From: Panopea generosa
Taxonomy: Eukaryota > Mollusca > Bivalvia > Adapedonta > Hiatellidae
NCBI GenBank assembly: GCA_029582155.1
Contig: CM055896.1
Coordinates: 25,821,184 to 25,885,183, forward strand
DNA length: 64,000 bases
Direction of reading: 5' to 3'
The position numbers were made by a program, and so were the translations under genes. Positions within the stretch are counted from its first letter, which is position 1, and every line of letters begins with the position of its first letter. Shown here in pieces: positions 46,640 through 56,917 of the stretch. The notes beneath the pieces are model-generated. The model saw only the letters and a list, made by a program, of their open reading frames with translations, had not been told where the DNA came from and did not search any database.

Positions 46640-47180
46640 GTCAGTTAAAATAAAAAAACTAAGGCCACCCTTGAAAAAAATATTTGTTTGCTGTGCTCCA
46701 ACCCAGTATTTTTCATGTGGGTAGGTAGGTAGCTATTTTTTTTTTTTGCCAAATATTTATTTTGCATAGTCATTTTAAAGAAAAATGGACAGAAATCATA
46801 AAAAAAATTAAATGCTTTGAAAGTCAATAAAAAAGTTTGGGTAGCTGCATTTTTTTTGTGAGTAGGTAGGAGCACGGCAGACAGTTTAATTTTTAAGGAC
46901 GGCCTAATAAAAAAGAATATCATTTGTTTTGTATTTTTTATTTGGTAAATATATATTTAAAACAATATGAATCAGTAAAATATACATTATTTTAACACAT
47001 TGAATGAAAACAGAAATTGAAGTATGACCTTAAAGCTAAACAAATTATTGAACAAACTGTTCATGCTTTTACATGTGTAACACACAAAGCTGAACAGTTT
47101 TGATTGATACAAGAAAACACTGTTTTATTTGCAACATTATCACTATGCAAATTTTGTTTATTTAACTACATGTAATTTGT
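46640..47180 (+). other. intergenic, probable old repeat
   Basis: On the minus strand 'ACCTACC(T)ACATG'-like words recur at 46720 and 46862 in two half-copies (GTAGGTAGGTAGC, GTAGGTAGGAGC). AT-rich, no gene. Confidence 0.4.
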
Positions 47181-47194
47181 TAGTTTACTTATTT

Positions 47195-47390
47195 GTTTCA
47201 CTTTGATTGTGAAACAAGTTCTTACAACTTAGACAAATCACGCTAGAAGTCTTCTTGGGTTGAGCCAGTACTAAGCATATGTGGAAAAGGTGTTTTGCTC
47301 TATAACACGACACAAAGCCGTGGCGGAGTATCAAACCCACGGCCCTCTGATCACGGGTCCGATGCTCTACCACTGGACCGCGGGCTCTAC
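47195..47390 (-). repeat. tRNA-derived SINE, type 3, minus strand
   Basis: On the minus strand the head reads GAGCCCGCGGTCCAGTGGTA, GAGCATCGGACC..., with B-box-like 'GGGTTTGATACTCC'. The body ends towards 'GAACTTGTTTCACAATC'. The head resembles a tRNA-like A-box but is followed by a non-tRNA body. The 62-codon frame starting in it is incidental. Confidence 0.7.
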
Positions 47391-47564
47391 AATTAATTAC
47401 TTGTAATTTGTTTAATTACAAAGCCATCACAAGTTATCAGCAAAAAGAACCAGGAGTGCAAATGAATACTAGTTTGTGACCTACTGATGAAGTTGAAACC
47501 AGATTCAAGTAGGGATTAAGTGATGGTAATTTGTTCACTTTTCTTCAAATTTTCAATTTAGCTT

Positions 47565-48080
47565 GAAGCTCAACTATTCCAAGAGTATAGAGAGCTATTT
47601 AACTCGCACTGGCGTCGCTGTCTCCATCACACCTTAGTTAAACTTCAGCGTGCAAGTTACTATGATCTCAGTAACCATTGCAAGTATTTTATTGAAACTT
47701 CACACAAGACTCCAGTCACCGAACCTACTACAATAACTTAGATAACTCTTGCACGAATATAAATTATGGTCCTTGTTTGACTTAGAAATTCTGGTTTTGC
47801 ATGCAATTACCATCAAGTCCATATCTCACCAGTCGCTCAATGTATTTGATTGAAACTCCATACAAGATTTCCCAGTCATCATCCCTACTACAATAACTAA
47901 GTTTGATAACTTGTACATGAATATTTTTGTAAATTATGACCCTTGTTTGACTTAAAGGTTCTGGTTAAAGTTTATATCTCAGCAGCCACTGCATGTTTTG
48001 GATTGAAACTTCTTACAAGGTTTTTACAGTTATAAGACTGACTGAATTTGGTAAGTAAGACAACTCTTGTTTACTTAGAT
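47565..48080 (+). repeat. dispersed repeat, family F-like
   Basis: Head TTAGCTTGAAGCTCAACTATTC, then units with 'CTCAATGTATTTGATTGAAAC' as at 4.1-4.7 kb; ends ACAACTCTTGTTTA (about 48060). Confidence 0.7.
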
Positions 48081-48164
48081 CATTTATCAGTCATAGTCAA
48101 AGTTTGTACTTTTGTGGCAAATGATTCGAATAGTCAAGCACACTGTGTCATAAACTGCTCTTGT

Positions 48165-48715
48165 CAGCTCTACTGGCCAAAGGCCAGAAGAGTTTATGTC
48201 GGTCATCCTTCATCTGCCGTCCGTTAGCAGCACTCTCTGAAAACAATAGGGCAATTAACCCTTTACTTCATAAAGACGCCTTTGAACACCTCTTATATAG
48301 ATGCCTTTGGACACCTCTAATATAGAACGCTTTTGAATTATTGGGTGAATTATGTTTATATTAACTGACAGAGTGGAAAGCAGTGCAGGAAGTGTTCAGA
48401 TTGCTCGTTACGAGCAATCTGAACTCTTCCTGCACTGTTTTCAAAGGCCTTCTGTGATTGGTGCGGGAAAATGCATATCTTTGGAGTAATGGGTTCAACT
48501 CTGTCTTCACAAGGATGTTTCTATTGCATAGGAATATTACAGAATTTTATCTCAAATTCAAGATGGCTTCCATTACTAAAAATAATCTTTTCAGATATTG
48601 AAATTATTAATGTAGTAATGATAACCAACCATAATCCTATGTCCGTGGGGTTAAAAATGACCCCGCCCCAAGGGTTCAATTAGGGGACGCATGTCATAAT
48701 AAACATTAATATATT
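48165..48715 (+). repeat. dispersed repeat, family D head
   Basis: 'CTACTGGCCAAAGGCCAGAAG' then 'CAGCACTCTCTGAAA', 'TCAAGATGGCTTCCATTACT' and 'GGGGACGCATGTCATAATAA'. Contains the palindrome listed next. Confidence 0.7.
48381..48437. repeat. near-perfect palindrome, 28-bp arms, 1-nt loop
   Basis: Left arm 48381-48408 (CAGTGCAGGAAGTGTTCAGA, TTGCTCGT) and right arm 48410-48437 differ by one base pair. It interrupts a family D unit. Confidence 0.9.
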
Positions 48716-49030
48716 TTTAGCTCACCTGAGAATAGCTAATAATGAGCTATTCTATTCACTGTGTCTGTTGTCCATCGATAACTTTTGCTTCAAACCACTT
48801 CTTTCCTGAACTGCTGGACAGATTTTCACCAAATTCAGTGTTAAGCATTGTTGCATGAAGCTCTCTCAAGTTTATTCAAATCATAGCCCTGGAGTCAAAT
48901 TTGACCCACTCCCTAAGGTATTATCATTTTTTTTCTCAAAATTTAAACAAGTGCAAGGTCTGGAGATTTGATATTTTGCATGTATTATCACCTAATCAGT
49001 TTCTCTCTGATCAAGCTATGAACTTAAAGT
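48716..49030 (+). repeat. dispersed repeat, family B-like head
   Basis: TTTTTAGCTCACCTGAGAATAG then 'AACTTTTGCTTCAAACCACTTC'. A short copy interrupted by the SINE at 49040. Confidence 0.6.
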
Positions 49031-49039
49031 TAAAATTGA

Positions 49040-49290
49040 GGGTCCTCCGTGGCCGAGTGGTCTAAGGCGCCGTCTCAAGATCACTTACCTCTCGCCGCTA
49101 TGGTCGTAGGTTCGAGTCCCGCTCGCTCCAAAAACTTTATGTGAGAAAGTTTCCAGTTACTTGCGGAAGGACGGTGGTTCTACTCAGTCTGACTCAGTCT
49201 GAGGTCTTCCTCCACCAGTAAAACTGGATATGCCATATATAACCTGAAATGTGTTGAAAATGGCGTTAAACCCCATTAAAAAAAAAAATA
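49040..49290 (+). repeat. tRNA-derived SINE, type 4 (Leu/Ser-like head)
   Basis: The head GGTCCTCCGTGGCCGAGTGG, TCTAAGGCGCCGTC has a variable-arm-length insert and GTAGGTTCGAGTCCCG as B-box. The body has 'CAGTTACTTGCGGAAGGACGG' and 'TCTTCCTCCACCAGTAAAACT', and the end is 'AAATGGCGTTAAACCCC' followed by an A-rich tail (AAAAAAAAATAAAATAAAAA). Best-preserved SINE of the window; the body and tail exclude a plain tRNA gene. Confidence 0.85.
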
Positions 49291-49309
49291 AAATAAAAAT
49301 AAAGTTAAA

Positions 49310-49530
49310 ATTAGTCCAACTCAAGGGACTTACCTGTTTAACATGGGGGAATTTTCATTTAAAAATCTTTTTCTCAATAGCCAACCCGACAAGTTTGTTT
49401 ACATTAGGTATAAATAATCAATATCAGCAGGGGATTCAAGCTAATTCAAATATAGAGGCTAGGGTGTTTTTTTACATAGGAATAGTATGGGAAAACAGGA
49501 AACTATGTTTTTCTCATCCATTTTTAACTC
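49310..49530 (+). repeat. family D fragment
   Basis: 'AAGGGACTTACCTG', 'AAAATCTTTTTCTCAATAGCC', 'ATAGGAATAGTATGGGAAAAC'. The 130-codon frame across it (49251-49643) spans SINE tail and repeats and is not coding. Confidence 0.6.
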
Positions 49531-49960
49531 GAATATTCGTAGAAAAGTGGGGCTATTGTACTCGCCCCGGCGTGGGCATTGGGTTTTTCAGGTTAAAGTT
49601 TTTTTTATCAGGTAAGATATCTATGCAACTACTCATTCGATAAGAATGGAACATCACGTGTGTTCAGCATCATCAATGGAACACACAGAGACAAGAACCA
49701 TAACTCTGGATTGCATTTTGGCACTGTTACGGCCCTTTTTAAACTTTTTAGAAAATCTGGTTAAAGTGTTTTACCAGGTTAAAGTTTTTGAGCAGATACA
49801 TATTTCACCAACCTATTGGATATGAATGACATTTCACATGTGTGTTAAGTATTATCAACGGAACACACAGACACAAGAACCATAACTCTGGGTTGCATTT
49901 CTACAGAGTAATGGCCCTTTCAGTCTTAATGCCCTCTGATGTGAAGTTGGTGGCCTATAT
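49530..49960 (+). repeat. dispersed repeat, family F
   Basis: TTTTAACTCGAATATTCGTAG head and two units with GAGACAAGAACCATAACTC or ACACAAGAACCATAACTC. Confidence 0.75.
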
Positions 49961-49984
49961 TGTATATATACATGTATATATAAA

Positions 49985-50390
49985 ACTGAACAACTTGGAA
50001 TGTAGAAGGATATCCAGCATTGATAAACTGTATGTGTTGGTACAAGACTATAGATCCATTAACAAGAACTGGTATATAACCATATGGTTTGAAGGCAGTG
50101 CATAATTGTATCACATATGTAAAACATTGAATAACTGATCTTGAAACAGAAGATCATCTCAACTATAGCTTACACTATATTTTAAATTCTAGCTGGAATT
50201 ATTTCAGGTAATGTTTAATTAGTATTTCTTGATATGCTTAACCAACTTATATTATTCTAGTCCTGCAATTGAAGTATTTAGGGTTATTAAATGTACAAGG
50301 TGTGCCTTTAGTTAGGTATTGGCACACCTACCGGGTTACTTGTCAGCAATGGTTAATGAATTTATAAAGCAATTTTAAAGTTTGAAAGAC
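49985..50390 (+). repeat. dispersed repeat, family G copy 2
   Basis: Parallel to 6703-7075: GGATATCCAGCATTGATAAAC, 'GGTACAAGACTATAGATCC', 'TTATATTATTCTAG', 'GTCAGCAATGGTTAATGAAT'. Confidence 0.75.
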
Positions 50391-50519
50391 AAATGTTACC
50401 AATGACAAATGCTGAATTAAATAATAGTAAGGCAATACAAGTCATCCATTCACTTTGTTGTTTTCAAAAAAACACAACTGTTGATAATAAAAATAAATAG
50501 TGTTGGTGAATGATTTTGC

Positions 50520-52838
50520 TAAAAAGGCCAGAAGTGCTTATGCGATGGCGCATTGTCTGTTGTCCGTCGTCTGTTGTCTGTCGTCTGTCTTCTGTCGTCT
50601 GTAAGCAGCACTTTCTCTGAAACCACTAGGCCAATTAAACTGAAACTTCACATGGGCATTTCTATTGCGTAAGAGTCTATACAGAAGATTTTTGTTTTTT
50701 CGATCTGAAATTCAAGATGGCTGCCATTACTAAAAATAGTCCAAAACTTAAAAAATCTTCTAATGAACGGCCCAACAGATTTTTGAAATGTTTTATGTAG
50801 TAATGATGACCAACTATAGTTTTGTTAGATTTGTTCAAATGGTGTCCCTAGGGTTAAATATGACCCCGCCCCGAGGGTTCGATTAGGGGACACGTGTCAT
50901 TATAATATATATTTTTTTTTTGAAATGGAAATGATTTTGCCTATATCTTCACAGAAGCATTGTTTGGGGAAGGAGGTTCAGATTTGTAAAAATGACTGGG
51001 TTCCACTGTCTTAAGGGATCAGGAGGGGCCCCAAAAGGGTAAAAATTGGGAATTACTAAATTCGTTTTCTTAAGAACCGGTTTGTCAGATTTGTTCATAT
51101 TTTGCATAAATTATCCCTATGTGTAGGGGTTTGAGTGCAGATAAGAATTTAGTGGCTAAAATTTATAGAGGCCCTGTAAGGGGACTTAAGATTTTACATA
51201 GGGATACTATGGGAAAACAGAAAATTCTCTTTTTATTTCATCTGTTCTTAAACCACTAGGCCAATTAAACTGAAACTTCACATGGATGTTTCTATTGCAT
51301 AGGAGACAAGAGGATTTTTTTTTTTCGATCTGAAATTCAAGATGGCCACCGTTACTAGTCAAAAACTTAAAAAATCTTTTTCTCATTAACAGCCCAACAG
51401 ATTTTCAAAATGTTTATGTAGTAATGATGACCAACTATAGTTCTGTTACATTTGTTCAAATGGTCTCCCTAGGGTTAAAAATGACACTGCCCCGAGAGTT
51501 CAATTAGGGGACACATGTCAATATAATATTTTTTTTTTTTTTTTAAATGGCAATAATTTTGCCTATATCTTCACTAAAGCATTGTTAGGTGAAGGCAGTT
51601 AAGATTTGTAAAAATGACTGGGTTCCTATGTCTTAAGGGGTCAGGAGGGGCCCCAAAAGGGTACAAATTGGGAATTAGTAAAATTGTTTTCTTAAGAACC
51701 GGTATGTCAGATTTGTACATATTTGATATAAATTATCCCTAAGTTTAGGGGTTTGATTGCAGATAAGAATTTAGGGACTAAAATATATAGGGGCCCTGTA
51801 TGGGTATTTAGAATTTTACATAGGGATACAATGGGAAAACAGAAAATTCTCCTTTTTTTTAGCTCGCTGGGACGAAGTCCAAGGAGAGCTATTGTCATGA
51901 TCCCGGCATCGTCGTCTGTAGACACCCAAGTTAAACTTTTGCGTACAAGTTTCAGATATCTATGCAACCACTCATTGGATGTCAATGAAACTTTGCATGT
52001 GTGTTGACCATCATCAATGGAACACACAGAGGCAAGAACCATAACTCTGTATTGCATTTTGGCAGAGTTAATGCCCTTTTTGGACTTAGACACCCAGGTT
52101 AAACTTTGCATTTAGTTGCGCACAAGTTTCACATATCTATGCAACCACTCATTGGATGTGAATGGAACTTCACATGTGTATTCACCATCATCAATGGAAC
52201 ACACAGAGACAAGAATCATAACTCTGGGTTGCATTTTGGCACACTTATGGCCCTTTTTGGACTAAGACACCAAAGTTAAACTTTGAGTTTAGTTGGGTTT
52301 AAGTTTAAGATATCTATGCAACCACTCATTGGATGTGAATGAACCTTCACATGTGTTTTCACCATCATCAATGGAACACACACAGACAAGAACCATAACT
52401 CTGGGTTGCATTTTTGCCTCACTAATGGTCCTTTTTGGACTTAGACACCCAGAGGCGAGTTTTGTTGTCTTCTGACAGCTCTTGTTTCATTTATTCTGAA
52501 ACCACTAGGCCAATTAAACTGAAACTTTACATGGATGTTTCTATTGCCTAGGAGACTACAGAAGATTTATTTTTTCTATCTAAAATTCAAGATGGCCACG
52601 TTACTAAAAATAGTTATCAACTTAAAAAATCTTCTCATGAACAGTCCAACAGATTTTTAAAATGTTTATGTAGTAATGATGACCAACTATAGTTTTGTTA
52701 GATTTGTTCAAATGGTGTCCCTAGAGTTAAAAATGACCTAACGCTGATGTTTCTATTGCATAGTAGAATTTCAAAAAGTGCTATGGCCACTATGAGTCAT
52801 TAGAGCATCCTCAGGCCCTCTTGGGCCTCTTGTTTTTG
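50520..52838 (+). repeat. dispersed repeat, family D, near-complete copy, with family F nested
   Basis: Head AAGGCCAGAAGTGCTTATGC with a (GTCTGTTGTC)-type tract. Three units follow with CCAATTAAACTGAAACTTCA, 'AAATTCAAGATGGC(T/C)(G/A)CC', GGGGACACATGTCA-like and GGGAAAACAGAAAATTCTC. The tail is GGCCCTCTTGGGCCTCTTGT at about 52815-52834. At about 51860-52490 a family F copy (TTTAGCTCGCTGGGACGAAG to GACAGCTCTTGTTTC) is inserted within a unit. Confidence 0.8.
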
Positions 52839-52839
52839 G

Positions 52840-53300
52840 TATAAATGATCACCATGAGTAGAAGTTTCAATTCTGTTCAAATGACGGGGTTAGGATACAT
52901 TTGGGCCCAGTAAGGGGAATTTGATTTTTACATATGAATACTTTGGGAAAATAGTAAATTCTCTTTTGATCATCTATTTTACGATTATTTTAAATCTACT
53001 TGAGATCTGGAGTATTGTTTAGTCATAACAGTTGAGACTGGGTCCTTCAAGGGGGATTTAATATATATCCAGCAGGGCCCAAAAAGAGATAAAATTGTGA
53101 ACTTTTAGCTATTGCCATGACCCCGGCGGTGGTGGCGTTGTTGTCATTGTCTGTAGAGACCTAGGTTAAACTTTTGCGTTCAGTTGCATTTAAGTTTTGG
53201 TGTTTGCCTCCAATCTCAATCTTTGCATGGGTGGTGAGTTTTATCCCATAGGCGAGCTTTGTTGTCTTCTGACAACTCTTGTTAAAAATCTTTCACTCAA
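52840..53300 (+). repeat. further family D unit and family F fragment
   Basis: 'GGGCCCAGTAAGGGGAATTTG' and 'GGGGGATTTAATATATATCC'. Then from about 53105 a short F-like piece ('CTATTGCCATGACCCCGGCGG') ending GACAACTCTTGTTA. Confidence 0.6.
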
Positions 53301-53372
53301 GAACCAACAAATCAAATTTGTATATATTTCGTTTAAAAATAGGTTTCAAGTTTGTTCAAGTAAAGGGGTTAG

Positions 53373-55848
53373 GTTGTACCTGTACATCTGATTTACTACA
53401 GTTATATCTGTACTGCTGTTGTACCTGTGCATCTGTTTTTTCTACAGTTGTACCTGTACTGCTATTGTACCTGTACATCTAGTTATACTACAGTTGTACC
53501 TGTACTGTTGTTGTACGGTACATCTGGTTTTACTGCAGTTGTACCTGTACTGCTGTTGTACCTGTACATCTGTTTTTTTCTACAGTTGTACCTGTACTGC
53601 TGTTGTACCTGTACATCTAGTTATACTACAGTTGTACCTGTACTGCTGTTGTACCTGTACATCTGGTTATACTACAGTTTTACCTGTACTGCTGTTGTAC
53701 CTGTACATATGTTTTTTTCTACTGTTCTACCTGTACATTTGTTTTTTCTACAGTTGTACATGTACTGCTATTGTACATTTGGTTTTACTACATTAATATT
53801 TTGTACTTTTACTGCTGTTGTATATGTAGGACTGTTGTACCTGTACATCTGGTTGTATCTGTAGGGCTGTTGTACATGTACATCTGGTTGAACTACAGTT
53901 GTACCTGTACATCTGGTTGTACTACAGTTATACCTGTACTGCTGTTGTATCTAAAGTGCTCTTGTACCTGTACATCTGGTTGTATCTGTAGGTCTGTTGT
54001 ACCTGTACATCTGGCTGTATCTGTAGGGCTATTGTATCTACATTTGGTTAAACTACAGTTGTACCTGTACTGCTGTTGTACCTGTACATCTGGTTTTACT
54101 ACAGTTGTACCTGTACTGCTGTTGTATATGTAGGGCTGTTGTACCTGTACATCTGGTTGTATCTGTAGGGCTGTTGTACCTGTACTGCTGTTGTACCTGT
54201 ACATCTGGTTTTACTACAGTTGTATGTGTACTGTTGTTGTATCTGAAGGGCTGTTGTACCTGATCAGGTGTGTATCTGTAGGGTTGTTGGGCCTGAACGT
54301 CTGGTTGTACTACAGTTGTACTTGTACATCTGGTTGTATCTGTAGGGCTGTTGTACCTGTACATCTGGTTGTACTACTGTTGTACCTGTACATCTGGTTG
54401 TATTACAGTTGTACCTGTACTGCTGTTGTATCTGAAGGGCTGTTGTACCTGTATATCCGGTTGTATTTGTAGGACTGTTGTACCTGTTCACCTGGTTGTA
54501 CTACAGTTGTACCTGAACAGGTGTTGTATCTATAGCACTTTTGTTCCTGTACATCCAGTACAACAGTTGTCCTGTACAACTGGTTTTACTATACAGTTGT
54601 ACTTGTACTGCTGTTGTATATGTAGGAATGTTGTACCTATACATCTGGTAGTACTGCTGTTGCATCTGTACAGATGTTTTACCTTTACTGCTGGTTCTAC
54701 TACAGTTCTACCTGTACTGCTGTTGTATATGTATGGCTGTTGGACCTGTACATCTGGTTTTACTGCTATTGTATCTGTAGGGCTGTTGTACCTGTACAGT
54801 TGGTTGCACTACAGTTGTACCTGTACTGCTGTTGTTTATGTAGGGCTGTTGTACCTGTACATCTGGTTGTATCTGTAGGGCTGTTGTACCTGTACAGCTG
54901 GTTGTACTACAGTTGTACCTGTACTGTTTTTGTATCTGTACAGTTGTTGTACCTGTACATCTGGTTGTATCTCTAGGGCTGTTGTACCTGTACAGCTGGT
55001 TGTACTACAGTTGTACCTGTACTGTTTTTGTATCTGTACAGTTGTTGTACCTGTACATCTTGTTTTACTACAGTTGTACATGTACTGTTGTTATATCTGA
55101 AGTGCTGTTGTACCTGATCAGGTGTATCTGTAGGGCTGTTTTGCCTGAACATCTGGTTGTACTACAGTTGTACATGTATTGCTGTTGTATCTGTAGGGCT
55201 GTTGTACCTGTACATCCAGTTGTATCTGTAGGGCTGTTGTACCTGTACATCTGGTATCTGTAGGGCTGATGTACCTATACATCTGATTGTATCAGCAGGG
55301 CTGTTGTACCTGTACATCTGGTTGTATCTGTAGAGCTGTTGTACCTGTACATCTGGTTGTATCGGTAGGGCTGTTGTACCTGTACAGCTGGTTGTATTAT
55401 AGTTGTACCTGTACTGCTGTTGTACCTATAGGGATGTTGTACATGTACATCTGGTTGTACCTATACTGCTGTTGTACCTGTACATCTGGTTTTACTACAG
55501 TTGTACCTGTACGTCTGTTGTATCTGTATATCTGGTTGTGCTACAGTTGTACCTGTACTGCTGTTGTACCTGTACATCTGGTTGTACTACAGTTTTACCT
55601 GTACTGCTGTTGTACCTGTACATCTGGCTGTATTAAAGTTTTACCTGTACTGCTGTTGTATTTGTACATCTGGTTGTACTACAGTTGTACCTGAACAGCT
55701 GTTGTACCTGAACAGCTATTATACATGTACACCTGTTGTACCTGTACATTCTTTATGCCTAAACAGCTTCTTTACCTGTACAGCTGTTATATCTGAACAG
55801 CTGCTGTTCTTGTACAACTGCTGAACCTGTACTGCTGTTGTACCTGTC
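53373..55848 (+). repeat. minisatellite, ~46-bp compound unit built on GTTGTACCTGTAC
   Basis: The main unit is GTTGTACCTGTACTGCT, GTTGTACCTGTACATCTG and GTTGTACTACA (17+18+11 bp); from about 53.8 kb variant units with 'TCTGTAGGGCT' mix in. About 2.5 kb, degenerate. Several frames on both strands stay open for 75-175 codons because the motif lacks stops; they encode low-complexity Y/L/C/T/V or Y/N/T/Q strings and are not considered genes. Confidence 0.95.
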
Positions 55849-55919
55849 TTATATTGCAAAAAGATGACTTTGGTAGGCAATTTCAATGCAATATATTTGA
55901 TGGATGAAACTTTGAAGAA

Positions 55920-56720
55920 GAAACAAGAGGCCCAAGAGGGCCTTAATCACTCTACTTGCAACAAATGAACAGATAAACATTTCATAGGAAATATTTTTTG
56001 TAAATTTCTCTTCAACGAATCTTTAGGAGACCACTATGCAATGCTACATGTAAAATATCTATGGTCTCGGCCTTGAACTTTCTGAGAAAATATATTTTAA
56101 AGTTTTGTTTAAAATGTTTATAAGCCCTGTGACAGGGACATTTGTGGTCGAATCACGCTGGTTCAAGAACATGTCAGTGATCTTGTTACATAACTGCTGT
56201 GCAAGTTAAGATTCATTGAAAAATGGGGATGTTATTGCATCTACAACAACTTCCTTATATAACTCTATGTAAAACAGTGACCCCTGTGTCACCCCCAAAC
56301 TTAATTTCAAGGACCCGACTTCAACAAACCTTTTAGGGGACCTCAATGCAATGCTACATGTACAATATCTAAGGTCTAGGCCTTGAACTTTCAGAAAAAA
56401 AATTTAAATTTCTCTTAAAATGTGCTTATAAGCCTTGTGGCGGGGTATTTGTACTTGAATCATGCTGGTTCAAGAACTTGTGTGGTTATATAACTGCTGT
56501 ACAAGTTTGGTTAAAATTCAATGAAACGGTGGGGCGAGGGGGGAGGAGGGGGTGCTATCAATTATTTTCTCTATCTATCTCTATGTAAAACAGTGACCCC
56601 TGTTGCGGCCCCAAATTTGACCCCAGGGACACGACTTCAACAAATCCTTTAGGAACGTCCTTGCAATGCTACATGTAAAATATCTAAGGTCTAGGCCTTC
56701 AAATGAATATCAATTTTATA
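55920..56720 (-). repeat. dispersed repeat, family C, minus strand
   Basis: It starts AACAAGAGGCCCAAGAGGGC (complement of the family D tail), then 'CTTATAAGCC.TGTG.C.GGG', 'GCAATGCTACATGTAAAATAT' and 'ACTCTATGTAAAACAGTGACC', the complement of the units at 13.6-14.4 kb. Confidence 0.75.
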
Positions 56721-56917
56721 AAAGTAAACATTAATAGTTAACTCTTTAACTTTTTTTTTTTTTATGGCTCTAAAATAGTTTCGGCATCGCAGTTACCAAC
56801 TTGATGGCCGCAAAACTGGATGGCTTCTACTTTTAGACCACGTTTCTCCCAGAAATACCTGAATGTTTATCTTCAACAGGGCATTTACAGTTACCGAAAT
56901 TGCTTGAATTTATGAAA

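Noticed and set aside
49040-49130. tRNA-Leu/Ser gene
   Set aside because: A- and B-box are good, but a SINE body and A-rich tail follow and the stems do not fold cleanly; judged a SINE head.
49251-49643. 130-codon + strand frame
   Set aside because: Crosses a SINE tail and two different dispersed repeats.
53279-55824. Frames of 75-175 codons on both strands (Y/L/C/T-rich)
   Set aside because: Products of the GTTGTACCTGTAC minisatellite; low complexity and overlapping.
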